A stretch of 64,000 nucleotides of DNA from Comamonas thiooxydans (GTDB lineage Bacteria > Pseudomonadota > Gammaproteobacteria > Burkholderiales > Burkholderiaceae_C), in contig NZ_BBVD01000009.1 in the NCBI RefSeq assembly GCF_000964545.1, positions 186,001 through 250,000 on the forward strand, written 5' to 3'. Positions 33,789 through 41,116 of this stretch are shown here, in pieces. Each line of letters begins with the position of its first letter. Position 1 is the stretch's first letter. Both the position numbers and the translations under genes were made by a program. Below the pieces are notes generated by a model. That model worked only from the letters and a program-made list of their open reading frames with translations, did not search any database and was not told the DNA's origin.

Positions 33789-34841
33789 ATGCATGAATTG
33801 CCTGAACGCGCGATGGCGCGGCCCGCTCAAGGCTCACGCCGGCGCCGCAGTCGCAGCCTGGGCTTGACGACCGGCATGCTGGCCTTAGGCCTCATCGCCA
33901 TGCTGAGCATCACCGTGGGCTCGCGCGACATTGCGCTGGCCGACATCCTCGGGGCACTGCGCGCACCGGACCTGGGCGATGACCGACATCTGGTGGTCAG
34001 CCTGCTGCGCATGCCTCGTACCGTGGTGGCCATCCTGGCCGGCATGGCCCTGGGCGTTGCTGGCGCGCTCATGCAGGCCGTGACCCGCAATCCTCTGGCT
34101 GAGCCGGGCCTGCTGGGTGTCAATGCCGGCGCAGCTCTGGCCGTGCTGATCGGCATGACGGCCTTCGACCTGACAACCGTGGCCCAGTATGTCTGGTGCG
34201 CCTTTGCCGGCGCGGGGCTGGCCGGCGCGGCCGTCTTCGCGTTCGGCCAGTTTCGGGGGGCGGGCACGCACCCGGTGCGCCTGGTGCTGGCCGGGGCCGG
34301 CCTGTCCGTCATGCTCACCTCCAGCGTCGGCATCATCCTGCTCAATGCGCCTCCGGAAGTCTTTGACGGCTTCCGACACTGGGCAGCCGGTTCACTGGAG
34401 GGCAGCGGCTACGCCAACGCCGCCGTGCTGGCGGCCGCCGTAGCGGCGGGGCTGGCGGCAGCCTGGGCCATTGTCGGCCAGCTCAACGCCATGGCGCTGG
34501 GCCATGACCTGGGCCTGGCGCTGGGCGTCAATGTCCGCGCCACCGCTCAACTAGCCTGCGTTGCGGTCATGCTGCTGGCCGGCGCAGCCACGGCTGCCGT
34601 AGGCCCCATCGCGTTTGTCGGCCTTGTGGCCCCACATATTGCGCGCCTCTCGTCCGGGCCCGACTACCGCTGGATCCTGCCGCTGTCCGCGCTCTACGCT
34701 GCAGTGCTGCTGCTGGGCGCCGACGTACTCGGCCGCGTCATCGCAACGCCCGCGGAAGTGGCTGCGGGCATCGTCGCCTGCCTGATCGGCGGGCCGTTCT
34801 TTGTCTGGGTGGCGTGCAGATACCGGTTAAGCAGGCTATGA
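33789..34841 (+). CDS. FecCD-family iron-chelate ABC permease (FepD type)
   Basis: Encodes 350 residues, an inner-membrane permease with about nine or ten helices. Family motifs are VSLLRMPRTVVAILAGMALG near 74, ALMQAVTRNPLAEPGLLGVN near 95 and the coupling segment AAVGPIAFVGLVAPHIARL near 265. It starts 3 bp after the binding-protein gene. Its stop overlaps the second permease start (ATGA at 34838), so translation is coupled and the two should form a heterodimer. Confidence 0.93.
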   Translation: MHELPERAMARPAQGSRRRRSRSLGLTTGMLALGLIAMLSITVGSRDIALADILGALRAPDLGDDRHLVVSLLRMPRTVVAILAGMALGVAGALMQAVTRNPLAEPGLLGVNAGAALAVLIGMTAFDLTTVAQYVWCAFAGAGLAGAAVFAFGQFRGAGTHPVRLVLAGAGLSVMLTSSVGIILLNAPPEVFDGFRHWAAGSLEGSGYANAAVLAAAVAAGLAAAWAIVGQLNAMALGHDLGLALGVNVRATAQLACVAVMLLAGAATAAVGPIAFVGLVAPHIARLSSGPDYRWILPLSALYAAVLLLGADVLGRVIATPAEVAAGIVACLIGGPFFVWVACRYRLSRL

Positions 34842-35878
34842 AGGCGTCCGTGAAGACCTCGGTACTGCGCTGGGGCCCATATTCGTTCCGCTGGCGGCCA
34901 AGGCCGCTGGCCGCAGGCATGGCACTGGTCGTTCTGACCCTGATGCTGGGTGTGTTGCTGCTGGGCACGGGAACCCTGTCGCTGAGCCCGGCCGAGGTGC
35001 TGGACAGTCTGCTGAACACGGGCGCCAGCCCCGCCGCCGAGCGCGTGGTTCTGCGCGTGCGGCTGCCGCGCGTGCTCACGGCGGTCTTCGTGGGTGCGGC
35101 GCTGGGCATGGCCGGTGCCATCTTCCAGTCCGTCTCCCGCAATGCGCTGGGCTCGCCGGACGTGATCGGCTTCACCACGGGCGCTGCCAGCGGGGCGATT
35201 GCACTGATCGTACTGGGCGATGCCGGGCCACTGTGGATATCGCTGGCCGCCGTGCTGTCGGGCATGGCCACGGCGGCGGTCGTGCTCGCGCTGTCCAGCG
35301 GCCGGCGCGTGGCAGGGGGCTACCGGCTGGTGCTGGTGGGCATAGGCGTGGGGGCCACGCTCTCGGGCCTGAACACCATCCTGCTGGTCATGGGCGATCT
35401 GGACCGGGCCGTCTCCGCACAGCGCTGGCTGGCCGGCTCGCTCAGTGCGCGGACCTGGGCGCATGTCGTGCCAGCCGCATTCAGCTTCGTCGCCATCGTG
35501 CCGGTCGTGCTGCTGTGTGCCCGCCGCATCAACCTTCTGGAACTGGGCGATGACGCAGCCACCCAGCTCGGCATCAACGTGCCGCGTACCCGGCTGATCA
35601 TGGTGATGTGCGCCGTTGCCCTGACGGCCATTGCCACGGCGGCGGCCGGGCCCATCGCGTTCATCGCGCTGGCAGCGCCCCAGGTGGCCAGGCGCCTGGG
35701 CCGGTCGCCCGACGTGCCTCTTTTCACGGCCGCAGCCATGGGGGCCGTGCTGCTGCTGGCGGCCGACCTGCTCAGCCAGTGGGCGCCGGTGCACCTGCAT
35801 CTGCCTATTGGACTGGTGACGGGCTTGCTGGGTGGGGTGTATCTGCTGTGGCTGCTTTTTCGCTCCCGCAAGGGCTAG
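34838..35878 (+). CDS. FecCD-family iron-chelate ABC permease (FepG type)
   Basis: Encodes 346 residues from the ATG that overlaps the previous stop; a GTG at 34814 is in frame but less likely. Motifs are RVRLPRVLTAVFVGAALG near 62, IFQSVSRNALGSPDVIGF near 88 and TAAAGPIAFIALAAPQVARR near 259. It is the second subunit of the heterodimeric permease and last gene of the fepB-fepD-fepG-like operon. A strong terminator lies about 90 bp downstream. Confidence 0.93.
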   Translation: MKASVKTSVLRWGPYSFRWRPRPLAAGMALVVLTLMLGVLLLGTGTLSLSPAEVLDSLLNTGASPAAERVVLRVRLPRVLTAVFVGAALGMAGAIFQSVSRNALGSPDVIGFTTGAASGAIALIVLGDAGPLWISLAAVLSGMATAAVVLALSSGRRVAGGYRLVLVGIGVGATLSGLNTILLVMGDLDRAVSAQRWLAGSLSARTWAHVVPAAFSFVAIVPVVLLCARRINLLELGDDAATQLGINVPRTRLIMVMCAVALTAIATAAAGPIAFIALAAPQVARRLGRSPDVPLFTAAAMGAVLLLAADLLSQWAPVHLHLPIGLVTGLLGGVYLLWLLFRSRKG

Positions 35879-35970
35879 GAGTGCAACAGCAGAAGTTGAG
35901 ACACCACTTCTATCTCTCTTCGAGCCATCGCCCTGAAGAGGCGTACGACATCATGCGACCTGGATAGAAA

Positions 35971-36003
35971 AAAGGCTCCTAACTTTACAGTTAGGAGCCT
36001 TTT
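35971..36003. terminator. Bidirectional terminator after tRNA-Pro copy 1 and the permease operon
   Basis: Perfect stem AAAGGCTCCTAA/TTAGGAGCCTTT with an 8-nt loop, flanked by A-runs on one side and T-runs on the other. It lies just 3' of the leftward tRNA-Pro and downstream of the rightward fepG-like gene. Confidence 0.9.
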
Positions 36004-36008
36004 TAGAT

Positions 36009-36085
36009 TGGTCGGAATGGCGGGATTCGAACTCGCGACCCCTTGCACCCCATGCAAGTGCGCTACCAGGCTGCGCTACATTCCG
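36009..36085 (-). tRNA. tRNA-Pro (anticodon GGG), copy 1
   Basis: 77 nt including an encoded CCA end (complement of 36009-36011). The anticodon stem-loop CTTGC-ATGGGGT-GCAAG gives anticodon GGG, reading CCC. The T arm contains GGTTCGAATCC-type sequence (GAGTTCGAATC) and the acceptor stem CGGAATG pairs with CATTCCG. An intrinsic terminator follows immediately. Confidence 0.97.
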
Positions 36086-36216
36086 TGTCTATGACGCTAT
36101 TGTAACCGATTTTCGACCATCTTTTGGGAAGGCTGCAACTCAAGCAGTTGCTCGGTTATTAGCCACGACGGTCATCTGACGCTGCAGGTTTCATAGCAAA
36201 CCTCGCAGCGGCATTG

Positions 36217-36249
36217 AAAAAGGCCTGTGATTTTCATCACAGGCCTTTT
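36217..36249 (-). terminator. Terminator after tRNA-Pro copy 2
   Basis: Stem AAAAGGCCTGTGA/TCACAGGCCTTTT with a 6-nt loop. On the minus strand it is followed by a run of T, and it lies 5 bp 3' of the second tRNA-Pro. Confidence 0.9.
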
Positions 36250-36254
36250 CAATT

Positions 36255-36331
36255 TGGTCGGAATGGCGGGATTCGAACTCGCGACCCCTTGCACCCCATG
36301 CAAGTGCGCTACCAGGCTGCGCTACATTCCG
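36255..36331 (-). tRNA. tRNA-Pro (anticodon GGG), copy 2
   Basis: Base-for-base identical to the copy at 36009-36085, including the encoded CCA. The two lie 169 bp apart on the same strand with unrelated spacer sequence, and each has its own terminator, so they are separate transcription units. Confidence 0.97.
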
Positions 36332-36908
36332 TGTCGATGGGATGAATTATAGGGAGGAAAAACACCCTCCCCGGGGAAAACGCGCACTTTTTTCAAAAAA
36401 GTATCGAACTGGTGCTGAAAGCTGCAGGCCTGATATCAACGCACACCCGGCCGCATAAGCGCTCAGCACGCACAGCACACTCCGGCCAATCGCGAGCCCT
36501 GCGCAGGGCCTGACCAAGACTACCCAAGGGAACGACAAGAGTGGGCGCTTCAGCGATTCCAGGCAGGCATCCATCGCCGAGTCACTCCTGTTCCATCCGC
36601 TGACGCTGTCATCCCCGAACCTCCTGATCAAACCTGGTCCACCAGGAATGACTGTTATTCCTTGATCACGAAACCCTCAGTACTCACTCTCGCTCAGCTG
36701 GCTTCACCCAGCCGCTTTGCACGGCAATATCGATAGCACCAACACGGTGCACACAAGAGATTTCCCTGAGTCCTTGAGGTAAAAAAACCACTGTCATATC
36801 GCTGAAAAGATGATTTCATCGGCATCCGCGGAACTGCAGAGCAAGCTGTATACAAACCCCCGCTATATTTCAAAACGTAAATCCAATATCTAACTCGAGA
36901 GGACACTC
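36332..36908. promoter_or_regulatory. Upstream region of the porin gene (no gene seen)
   Basis: About 577 bp between tRNA-Pro copy 2 and the porin. A 94-codon frame on the minus strand (36347-36631) has no family features or start signal, so I do not call it. The last 150 bp, A/T-rich, should hold the strong porin promoter; GAGAGG lies 7 nt before the porin ATG. Confidence 0.5.
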
Positions 36909-37946
36909 ATGAAGACTGCTTTTATCGCCATGGCTGCAGCCCTGGCCTGCTCCGGCGCCGCTTTTGCCCAGAGCAATGTGCAACTGACCGGACTGGCCGA
37001 TATGTATGCCGGCTCGGTCAAAATGGCCGGCCAGGATCGCAAGGGCGTTGTCGGCTCCGGCGGCATGACCACTTCCTGGTGGGGCCTGAAGGGCACGGAA
37101 GACCTGGGCGGCGGCCTGAAGGTCGATTTCAACCTCACCGCCTTCATGCGCATGGACACGGGTGAACCCGGCCGCTTCCCCGGCGATACCTTTTTCTCGC
37201 GCGATGCCAACATCGGCCTGAACGGCAATTTCGGCCGCATCGGCCTGGGCCGCGACAAGGCGCCCAACTTCCTGCCCACCATTCTGACCAACCCCTTCGG
37301 CGATTCGTTCACCATCTCGCCTCTGGTGCTGCACGCGAACACGCCCACCGCAGCCTGGGGCGGCAACCGCCTGACAACGCCCGCCGACACCGGCTGGAGC
37401 AATATGCTGGTCTACACGACACCTAGCTTCGGCGGTCTGACTGCCAATGTCTACTACCAGTTCGGCGAGCAAACGACTCCTGGCAACAAGAGCAAGAAGA
37501 ACGTCGGCGTGAACGCCCTGTACTTCAACGGTCCTCTGAGCCTGACGGCCTTCTACGAGCGCGACCAGATCACCAACCCCGGCAGCGGCACAGTCATGCC
37601 CACCAAGAGCGACTGGATGGTCGGCGGCAGCTACAACTTCAACGTCGTGAAGCTCTACGCCACCTACGGCCAGGCCAAGGTCAAGGATCTGGATAGCAAG
37701 AGCAAGACCTACTCGCTGGGCCTGGACATTCCTGTCTCCGGCACCCCCGGTACTGTCAAGGCCGCCGTGGCCCGCACCAAGTACGAAGCGGCCACCGACG
37801 CCACCCGCACCACAGCAACCCTGGGCTACGACCACTTCCTGTCCAAGCGCACCGATGTCTACACCGCTCTGATGTATGACCGCGTGACCGATGCCAACCC
37901 CAAGACCGGCACCAGCCTGATCGCCGGTATCCGTCACCGCTTCTAA
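36909..37946 (+). CDS. Gram-negative general porin (Omp32-like)
   Basis: Encodes 345 residues. A signal peptide of about 20 residues (ending Gly-Ala-Ala-Phe-Ala) is followed by a 16-strand barrel of the betaproteobacterial porin type. It starts QSNVQLTGLADMYAG, includes SWWGLKGTEDLGGGLKVDFN near 56 and FFSRDANIGLNGNFGRIGLG near 96, and ends in the assembly signal IAGIRHRF with terminal Phe. It forms trimeric pores for small solutes in the outer membrane. Monocistronic with its own terminator; high expression is expected from codon use and the strong ribosome binding site. Confidence 0.95.
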   Translation: MKTAFIAMAAALACSGAAFAQSNVQLTGLADMYAGSVKMAGQDRKGVVGSGGMTTSWWGLKGTEDLGGGLKVDFNLTAFMRMDTGEPGRFPGDTFFSRDANIGLNGNFGRIGLGRDKAPNFLPTILTNPFGDSFTISPLVLHANTPTAAWGGNRLTTPADTGWSNMLVYTTPSFGGLTANVYYQFGEQTTPGNKSKKNVGVNALYFNGPLSLTAFYERDQITNPGSGTVMPTKSDWMVGGSYNFNVVKLYATYGQAKVKDLDSKSKTYSLGLDIPVSGTPGTVKAAVARTKYEAATDATRTTATLGYDHFLSKRTDVYTALMYDRVTDANPKTGTSLIAGIRHRF

Positions 37947-37986
37947 GCACCGGGTTTGAGCGAGCCTCTGGCTCGCCCTCCACTCA

Positions 37987-38010
37987 AAAGCGAGGCTCAG
38001 GCCTCGCTTT
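37987..38010 (+). terminator. Terminator of the porin gene
   Basis: Perfect 10-bp stem AAAGCGAGGC/GCCTCGCTTT with loop TCAG, followed by TTCATTTTC. Confidence 0.88.
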
Positions 38011-38038
38011 TTCATTTTCAATCCGGTGGCCGGCCGAT

Positions 38039-38743
38039 TCACTTGGGTGCGGATGTCTCCAGAAGCTTCAGCCGACGCTGCAGCTGCGCCTGCTTTTCCA
38101 CATCGCCGCCCTGCTGCGCTGCCTTGAGTTGCAGCAGAAGCCAGGCCATCAAAGGCCTGCGCCAGCCTTGCTCCGAAGCGGTATCGACGCCTTGCTGCAG
38201 CAGGTCAGGCACCGCAGCGCCGCCACGCAGCAGCACACCCGCAGCCACCAGTCTCGATAGCGGATCCTTGATCTCAGCCGTAGCGGCTACACCTGTTCCG
38301 CCGCCGAGCAACTGCCGCGCCACGCCGCGCTGCGCCTCGGGCAAAAGCTCGATATCACCCGCTTGCGGACTGGCCTGCAGATAGCGGGCATAGGCTTGCT
38401 CTGGCTTGCCCGCATCCTGCGCCAGCGCCTCATAGGCCGGGCAGCTGTTCCAGTCCAGGCTGGCCACCTGCGCCGCGCAGCGCATCAGCTCCAGCTTGGC
38501 GGCCTGCGCGGGCTGGCCGGTGCTTGCCACTGCATCACGCGCCTTCTGCCACTGCAGCGCCTCCACGCGCTGATGCCCCTGCAAATAGGCCTGAGTAGCT
38601 TTTTGCGCCGCAGCTTCGGCACTCAAGGCCCAATCCGGTGCCGGGGCTTGGTTGCCACAGGCCGAAATCGCTATGACAGATATAGCAGCCAGCGCTCTAC
38701 CCCATTGGCCTAGAGTCTGTTTTTTCTTGATTTTTTGCGTCAT
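38039..38743 (-). CDS. Lipoprotein of an MCE transport operon
   Basis: Encodes 234 residues from the ATG at 38743, which overlaps the MCE gene stop (ATGA). A lipoprotein signal ends at Ile-Ser-Ala-Cys (Cys at about 29). The rest is Ala/Gln/Leu-rich and helical, suggestive of short TPR/Sel1-like helices, and I find no catalytic motif. It is the last gene of the permease-MCE-lipoprotein operon, where auxiliary outer-membrane-facing lipoproteins are common. Whether it bridges the MCE complex to the outer membrane here is inference. Confidence 0.7.
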   Translation of the reverse strand: MTQKIKKKQTLGQWGRALAAISVIAISACGNQAPAPDWALSAEAAAQKATQAYLQGHQRVEALQWQKARDAVASTGQPAQAAKLELMRCAAQVASLDWNSCPAYEALAQDAGKPEQAYARYLQASPQAGDIELLPEAQRGVARQLLGGGTGVAATAEIKDPLSRLVAAGVLLRGGAAVPDLLQQGVDTASEQGWRRPLMAWLLLQLKAAQQGGDVEKQAQLQRRLKLLETSAPK

Positions 38744-39729
38744 GGCAGCTTCAACTCCGGCTTGTGGGAAAACGGCCATTTGCGCTGCAGATCGTTGAGC
38801 ACGGACTCCAGCCTCAGCAGATTGCTTTCGACCTCGGCGCGCAGCGCACCCAGGTCGGTCGAGGCCTCGCGGGCATTGCTGCCCACCACCTGCATATCGG
38901 CCAGTACGGCATCGACCTTGGCCATGCTTTTGCGCGTATCGGCCAACAAGCCGTTGAGCTGCTCCATGGTGGCCTTGACCTGGGGCATGACGCCATTCGC
39001 ATCGAAGACCTGGCTGTCGGCGCGCGCCACCATGCGGTCCATGCGTCCGAGCAGGGAGTTGGCGCGCTCCAGCATCTGGCCGACCTTCTTCGCTTCCTCG
39101 TCGCTGCCCAGCACCGCTCCGAGAACCCCGCCCTGGCCCTGCATGCGCTCGGCCAGCTTGCGCACTTCGGCCAGTGATCCGCCCAAGGCCGAATCCGTGG
39201 CGGTCAGTGCAGCCACATTGGCCAGCACCTCCTTGGCGGAATTGATGATCTGGGGCAGCTCTGCCGTGGCGTCGCCGCTGAGCACGGGTCGCACGGAATC
39301 CGGCGGCAGCGGCGCATCGTCCAGCATGCCGGTATAGGCCTTGATGGTGGTACCGCCCACCAGGCCCTTGACCAGCGTGAACACGCTGGACTGGCGCAGC
39401 CAGTGGGCATCCTTCTCGGTCACATCGACCAGAATGCGAACCGAGCCGTCCTTGGCCAGCTCTATCTTGCGCACGCGGCCTATGGGAAAGCCCGAGAAGG
39501 TCATGTCCATGCCCACGACCACGCCTTCGGAGTCATCGGCCGTCAGCACCAGACGCTGCGTGGGCTCGAACACCCCGCGCGCATAGAGCAGATAAGCAGC
39601 AGCACTCAGAATCAAGACCAGGGTCAGCGCCAGCAGCGCGGCTGCCTTGGCGCGCAGGTGCGCGACGGGTTTGAGGCTGAGCAACTCCTCGTCAATCAGC
39701 TGCTCCTCGGCCATACGCGTTTCGCTCAT
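38740..39729 (-). CDS. MlaD-family (MCE domain) lipid-transport substrate-binding protein
   Basis: Encodes 329 residues. One N-terminal membrane anchor (about 28-50) is followed by a single MCE domain (about 58-135) with GVVVGMDMTFSGFPIGRVRKI and a conserved FTLVKGLVGGTTIKAYTG stretch. A long helical C-terminal region (about 175-325) with coiled-coil character follows. MCE proteins form periplasmic hexamers that carry lipids between inner and outer membranes. It starts 13 bp after the permease gene and overlaps the lipoprotein gene. No ATPase gene is present in the cluster. Confidence 0.88.
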   Translation of the reverse strand: MSETRMAEEQLIDEELLSLKPVAHLRAKAAALLALTLVLILSAAAYLLYARGVFEPTQRLVLTADDSEGVVVGMDMTFSGFPIGRVRKIELAKDGSVRILVDVTEKDAHWLRQSSVFTLVKGLVGGTTIKAYTGMLDDAPLPPDSVRPVLSGDATAELPQIINSAKEVLANVAALTATDSALGGSLAEVRKLAERMQGQGGVLGAVLGSDEEAKKVGQMLERANSLLGRMDRMVARADSQVFDANGVMPQVKATMEQLNGLLADTRKSMAKVDAVLADMQVVGSNAREASTDLGALRAEVESNLLRLESVLNDLQRKWPFSHKPELKLP

Positions 39730-39742
39730 GGCTCCATCCTTT

Positions 39743-40546
39743 TCAGTAATAGTTGCCCATGAGCGAGATCACCTCGATCAGGAGCAACACGGCAAACATG
39801 CGTGCAAAGCCACCCAGCTCCGCCCCGCCCTGCCGGTGCCGTGCAACCGGCGTGTACATGGCAGAGGCCAGCGGCATGACGGCCACCGTGAGGCTGAAAA
39901 ACCAGGTCTTGAGCACGAACACCAGCGTCAGCGACGGTGTGAAGATCTGACCAAAGATGCGTGTGTACGCACCAAACCCGGCCAGGCTGAAGCCGTAGAC
40001 GCTCAGATACACGGTGACCAAGGCCACGATGCAGCTGAGTGCGGCCAGTGTGATGGCGGCAAACACGCCCGCCGCCGCACGCGGCACCAGCGCCGCACGG
40101 ACGGGGTCAATGCCTTGCGTCTTCCACTTCGCGAGCTGGCCCTGCATACGCATCTGCACCACCTGCACGCCGGCGGGAATGGTGCAGCGCATGGCCACAA
40201 ACAGTGCGGCCGTCAGCGGTATCAGCTCGATCACCATCACCCGCACCACCAGATCCAGTGCATAGCGCGACAGACCGTAACTTTGTGCGGTGACAATGAC
40301 GATGCGCGCAATCACCGCACACAGCAGGGCCGCCAGCGCGGTAAAGCCTGTGAGTATGGGGGCAGTCTGCGCAAACATCTGCTGGGCCAGCATGGCCCGC
40401 CCGCGCTTCTGGTAGCTCGACGGCGAGCTGACCAGCACCAGCAGCACGGCTGTCAGATAAATGCTGCGCCACCACGCCAGGGCCTGCGCGCCCAGCGCGG
40501 CCCAGATCCGCCCCGGCAGCTTGATGGTGGTTTCACTCCAGCTCAT
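39743..40546 (-). CDS. MlaE-family lipid ABC transporter permease
   Basis: Encodes 267 residues with an N-terminal amphipathic helix and five predicted membrane helices, as in MlaE/YrbE permeases. Recognition comes from TAPILTGFTALAALLCAVIA near 60, the MVIELIPLTAALFVAMRCTIPAG segment near 98 (shown here only by its ends, MVIELIPL and MRCTIPAG) and a late VFVLKTWFFSLTVAVMPL segment. It is first gene of an operon with the MCE protein and a lipoprotein. The MlaF-type ATPase that normally partners it is missing nearby. Confidence 0.82.
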   Translation of the reverse strand: MSWSETTIKLPGRIWAALGAQALAWWRSIYLTAVLLVLVSSPSSYQKRGRAMLAQQMFAQTAPILTGFTALAALLCAVIARIVIVTAQSYGLSRYALDLVVRVMVIELIPLTAALFVAMRCTIPAGVQVVQMRMQGQLAKWKTQGIDPVRAALVPRAAAGVFAAITLAALSCIVALVTVYLSVYGFSLAGFGAYTRIFGQIFTPSLTLVFVLKTWFFSLTVAVMPLASAMYTPVARHRQGGAELGGFARMFAVLLLIEVISLMGNYY

Positions 40547-40603
40547 GCAGGAATGATAGCGTCCACTTCAGGGTACGGGCGCAGCCGCCACGGTTGCCGC
40601 CTG

Positions 40604-41077
40604 TCAGACATGGCGCTTTGCCGCAGCACTGCCCTGCAAGCCTTCGGGCAAGGGCTCATCGGCCTGGGCATGCAAGGCCTCGATGATGTGACAAAAGCTG
40701 TCCGAGCCGTCGCACTGACTGCGCAGTTGCATCAGCTCATGCTCCAGAGCCTGCAGCTCGGCCAGTCGCTCGCGCACATGGCCCAGATGGGCGTCCAGGG
40801 TTTTGTTGGCAGCCACGCAATCGGCCTTGCGCGCACCATCGAGCGCCAGCAGGGTGCGCACTTCGTCGAGCGACATATCCATGGCCCGGCACAGCCGAAT
40901 AAAACGCAGCCTGTGAACATCGCCATCGGTGTAGAGACGGTACTGGTTGTCCTCGCGCATGCCAGGCGAGAGCAGTTGCTCCTTCTCGTAGTAACGGATA
41001 TTGGCCGCGGCGATGCCGGAACGCTTCGCTGCCTCGCCAATGCGCCAGCGCGGAATATCGTGCGAATTGAGGGACAT
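40604..41077 (-). CDS. MerR-family metal-responsive regulator (CadR/PbrR type)
   Basis: Encodes 157 residues from the ATG at 41077. A longer frame to 41170 would read into the divergent ATPase gene. The winged-helix MerR DNA-binding domain (about 10-75) has RIGEAAKRSGIAAANIRYYE. It continues into a dimer helix and a metal-binding end. Three Cys (87, 122, 129) are placed as in the Pb/Cd/Zn-sensing CadR/PbrR subgroup (Asp-Cys at the domain start, then Gln-Cys and Phe-Cys-His). It should twist the long-spacer promoter of the divergent P-type ATPase when metal is bound. A copper-sensing CueR is less likely because of the Cys pattern. Confidence 0.9.
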   Translation of the reverse strand: MSLNSHDIPRWRIGEAAKRSGIAAANIRYYEKEQLLSPGMREDNQYRLYTDGDVHRLRFIRLCRAMDMSLDEVRTLLALDGARKADCVAANKTLDAHLGHVRERLAELQALEHELMQLRSQCDGSDSFCHIIEALHAQADEPLPEGLQGSAAAKRHV

Positions 41078-41079
41078 GC

Positions 41080-41110
41080 TTGACCTTGAAGTGACTTTAT
41101 TGTTTTCAAT
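41080..41110 (+). promoter_or_regulatory. MerR-type long-spacer promoter of the metal ATPase
   Basis: TTGACC (41080-41085) and TTCAAT (41105-41110) are separated by 19 bp, the overlong spacer typical of MerR-activated promoters. The spacer holds a partial dyad starting CTTGAAGTGACTT. The ATPase ATG at 41117 lies only 6 bp past the -10 element, so the transcript may be leaderless. Confidence 0.55.
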
Positions 41111-41116
41111 ACTGCC

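Noticed and set aside
36347..36631. A 94-codon minus-strand frame upstream of the porin
   Set aside because: No ribosome binding site, no family, and codon use unlike real genes nearby.
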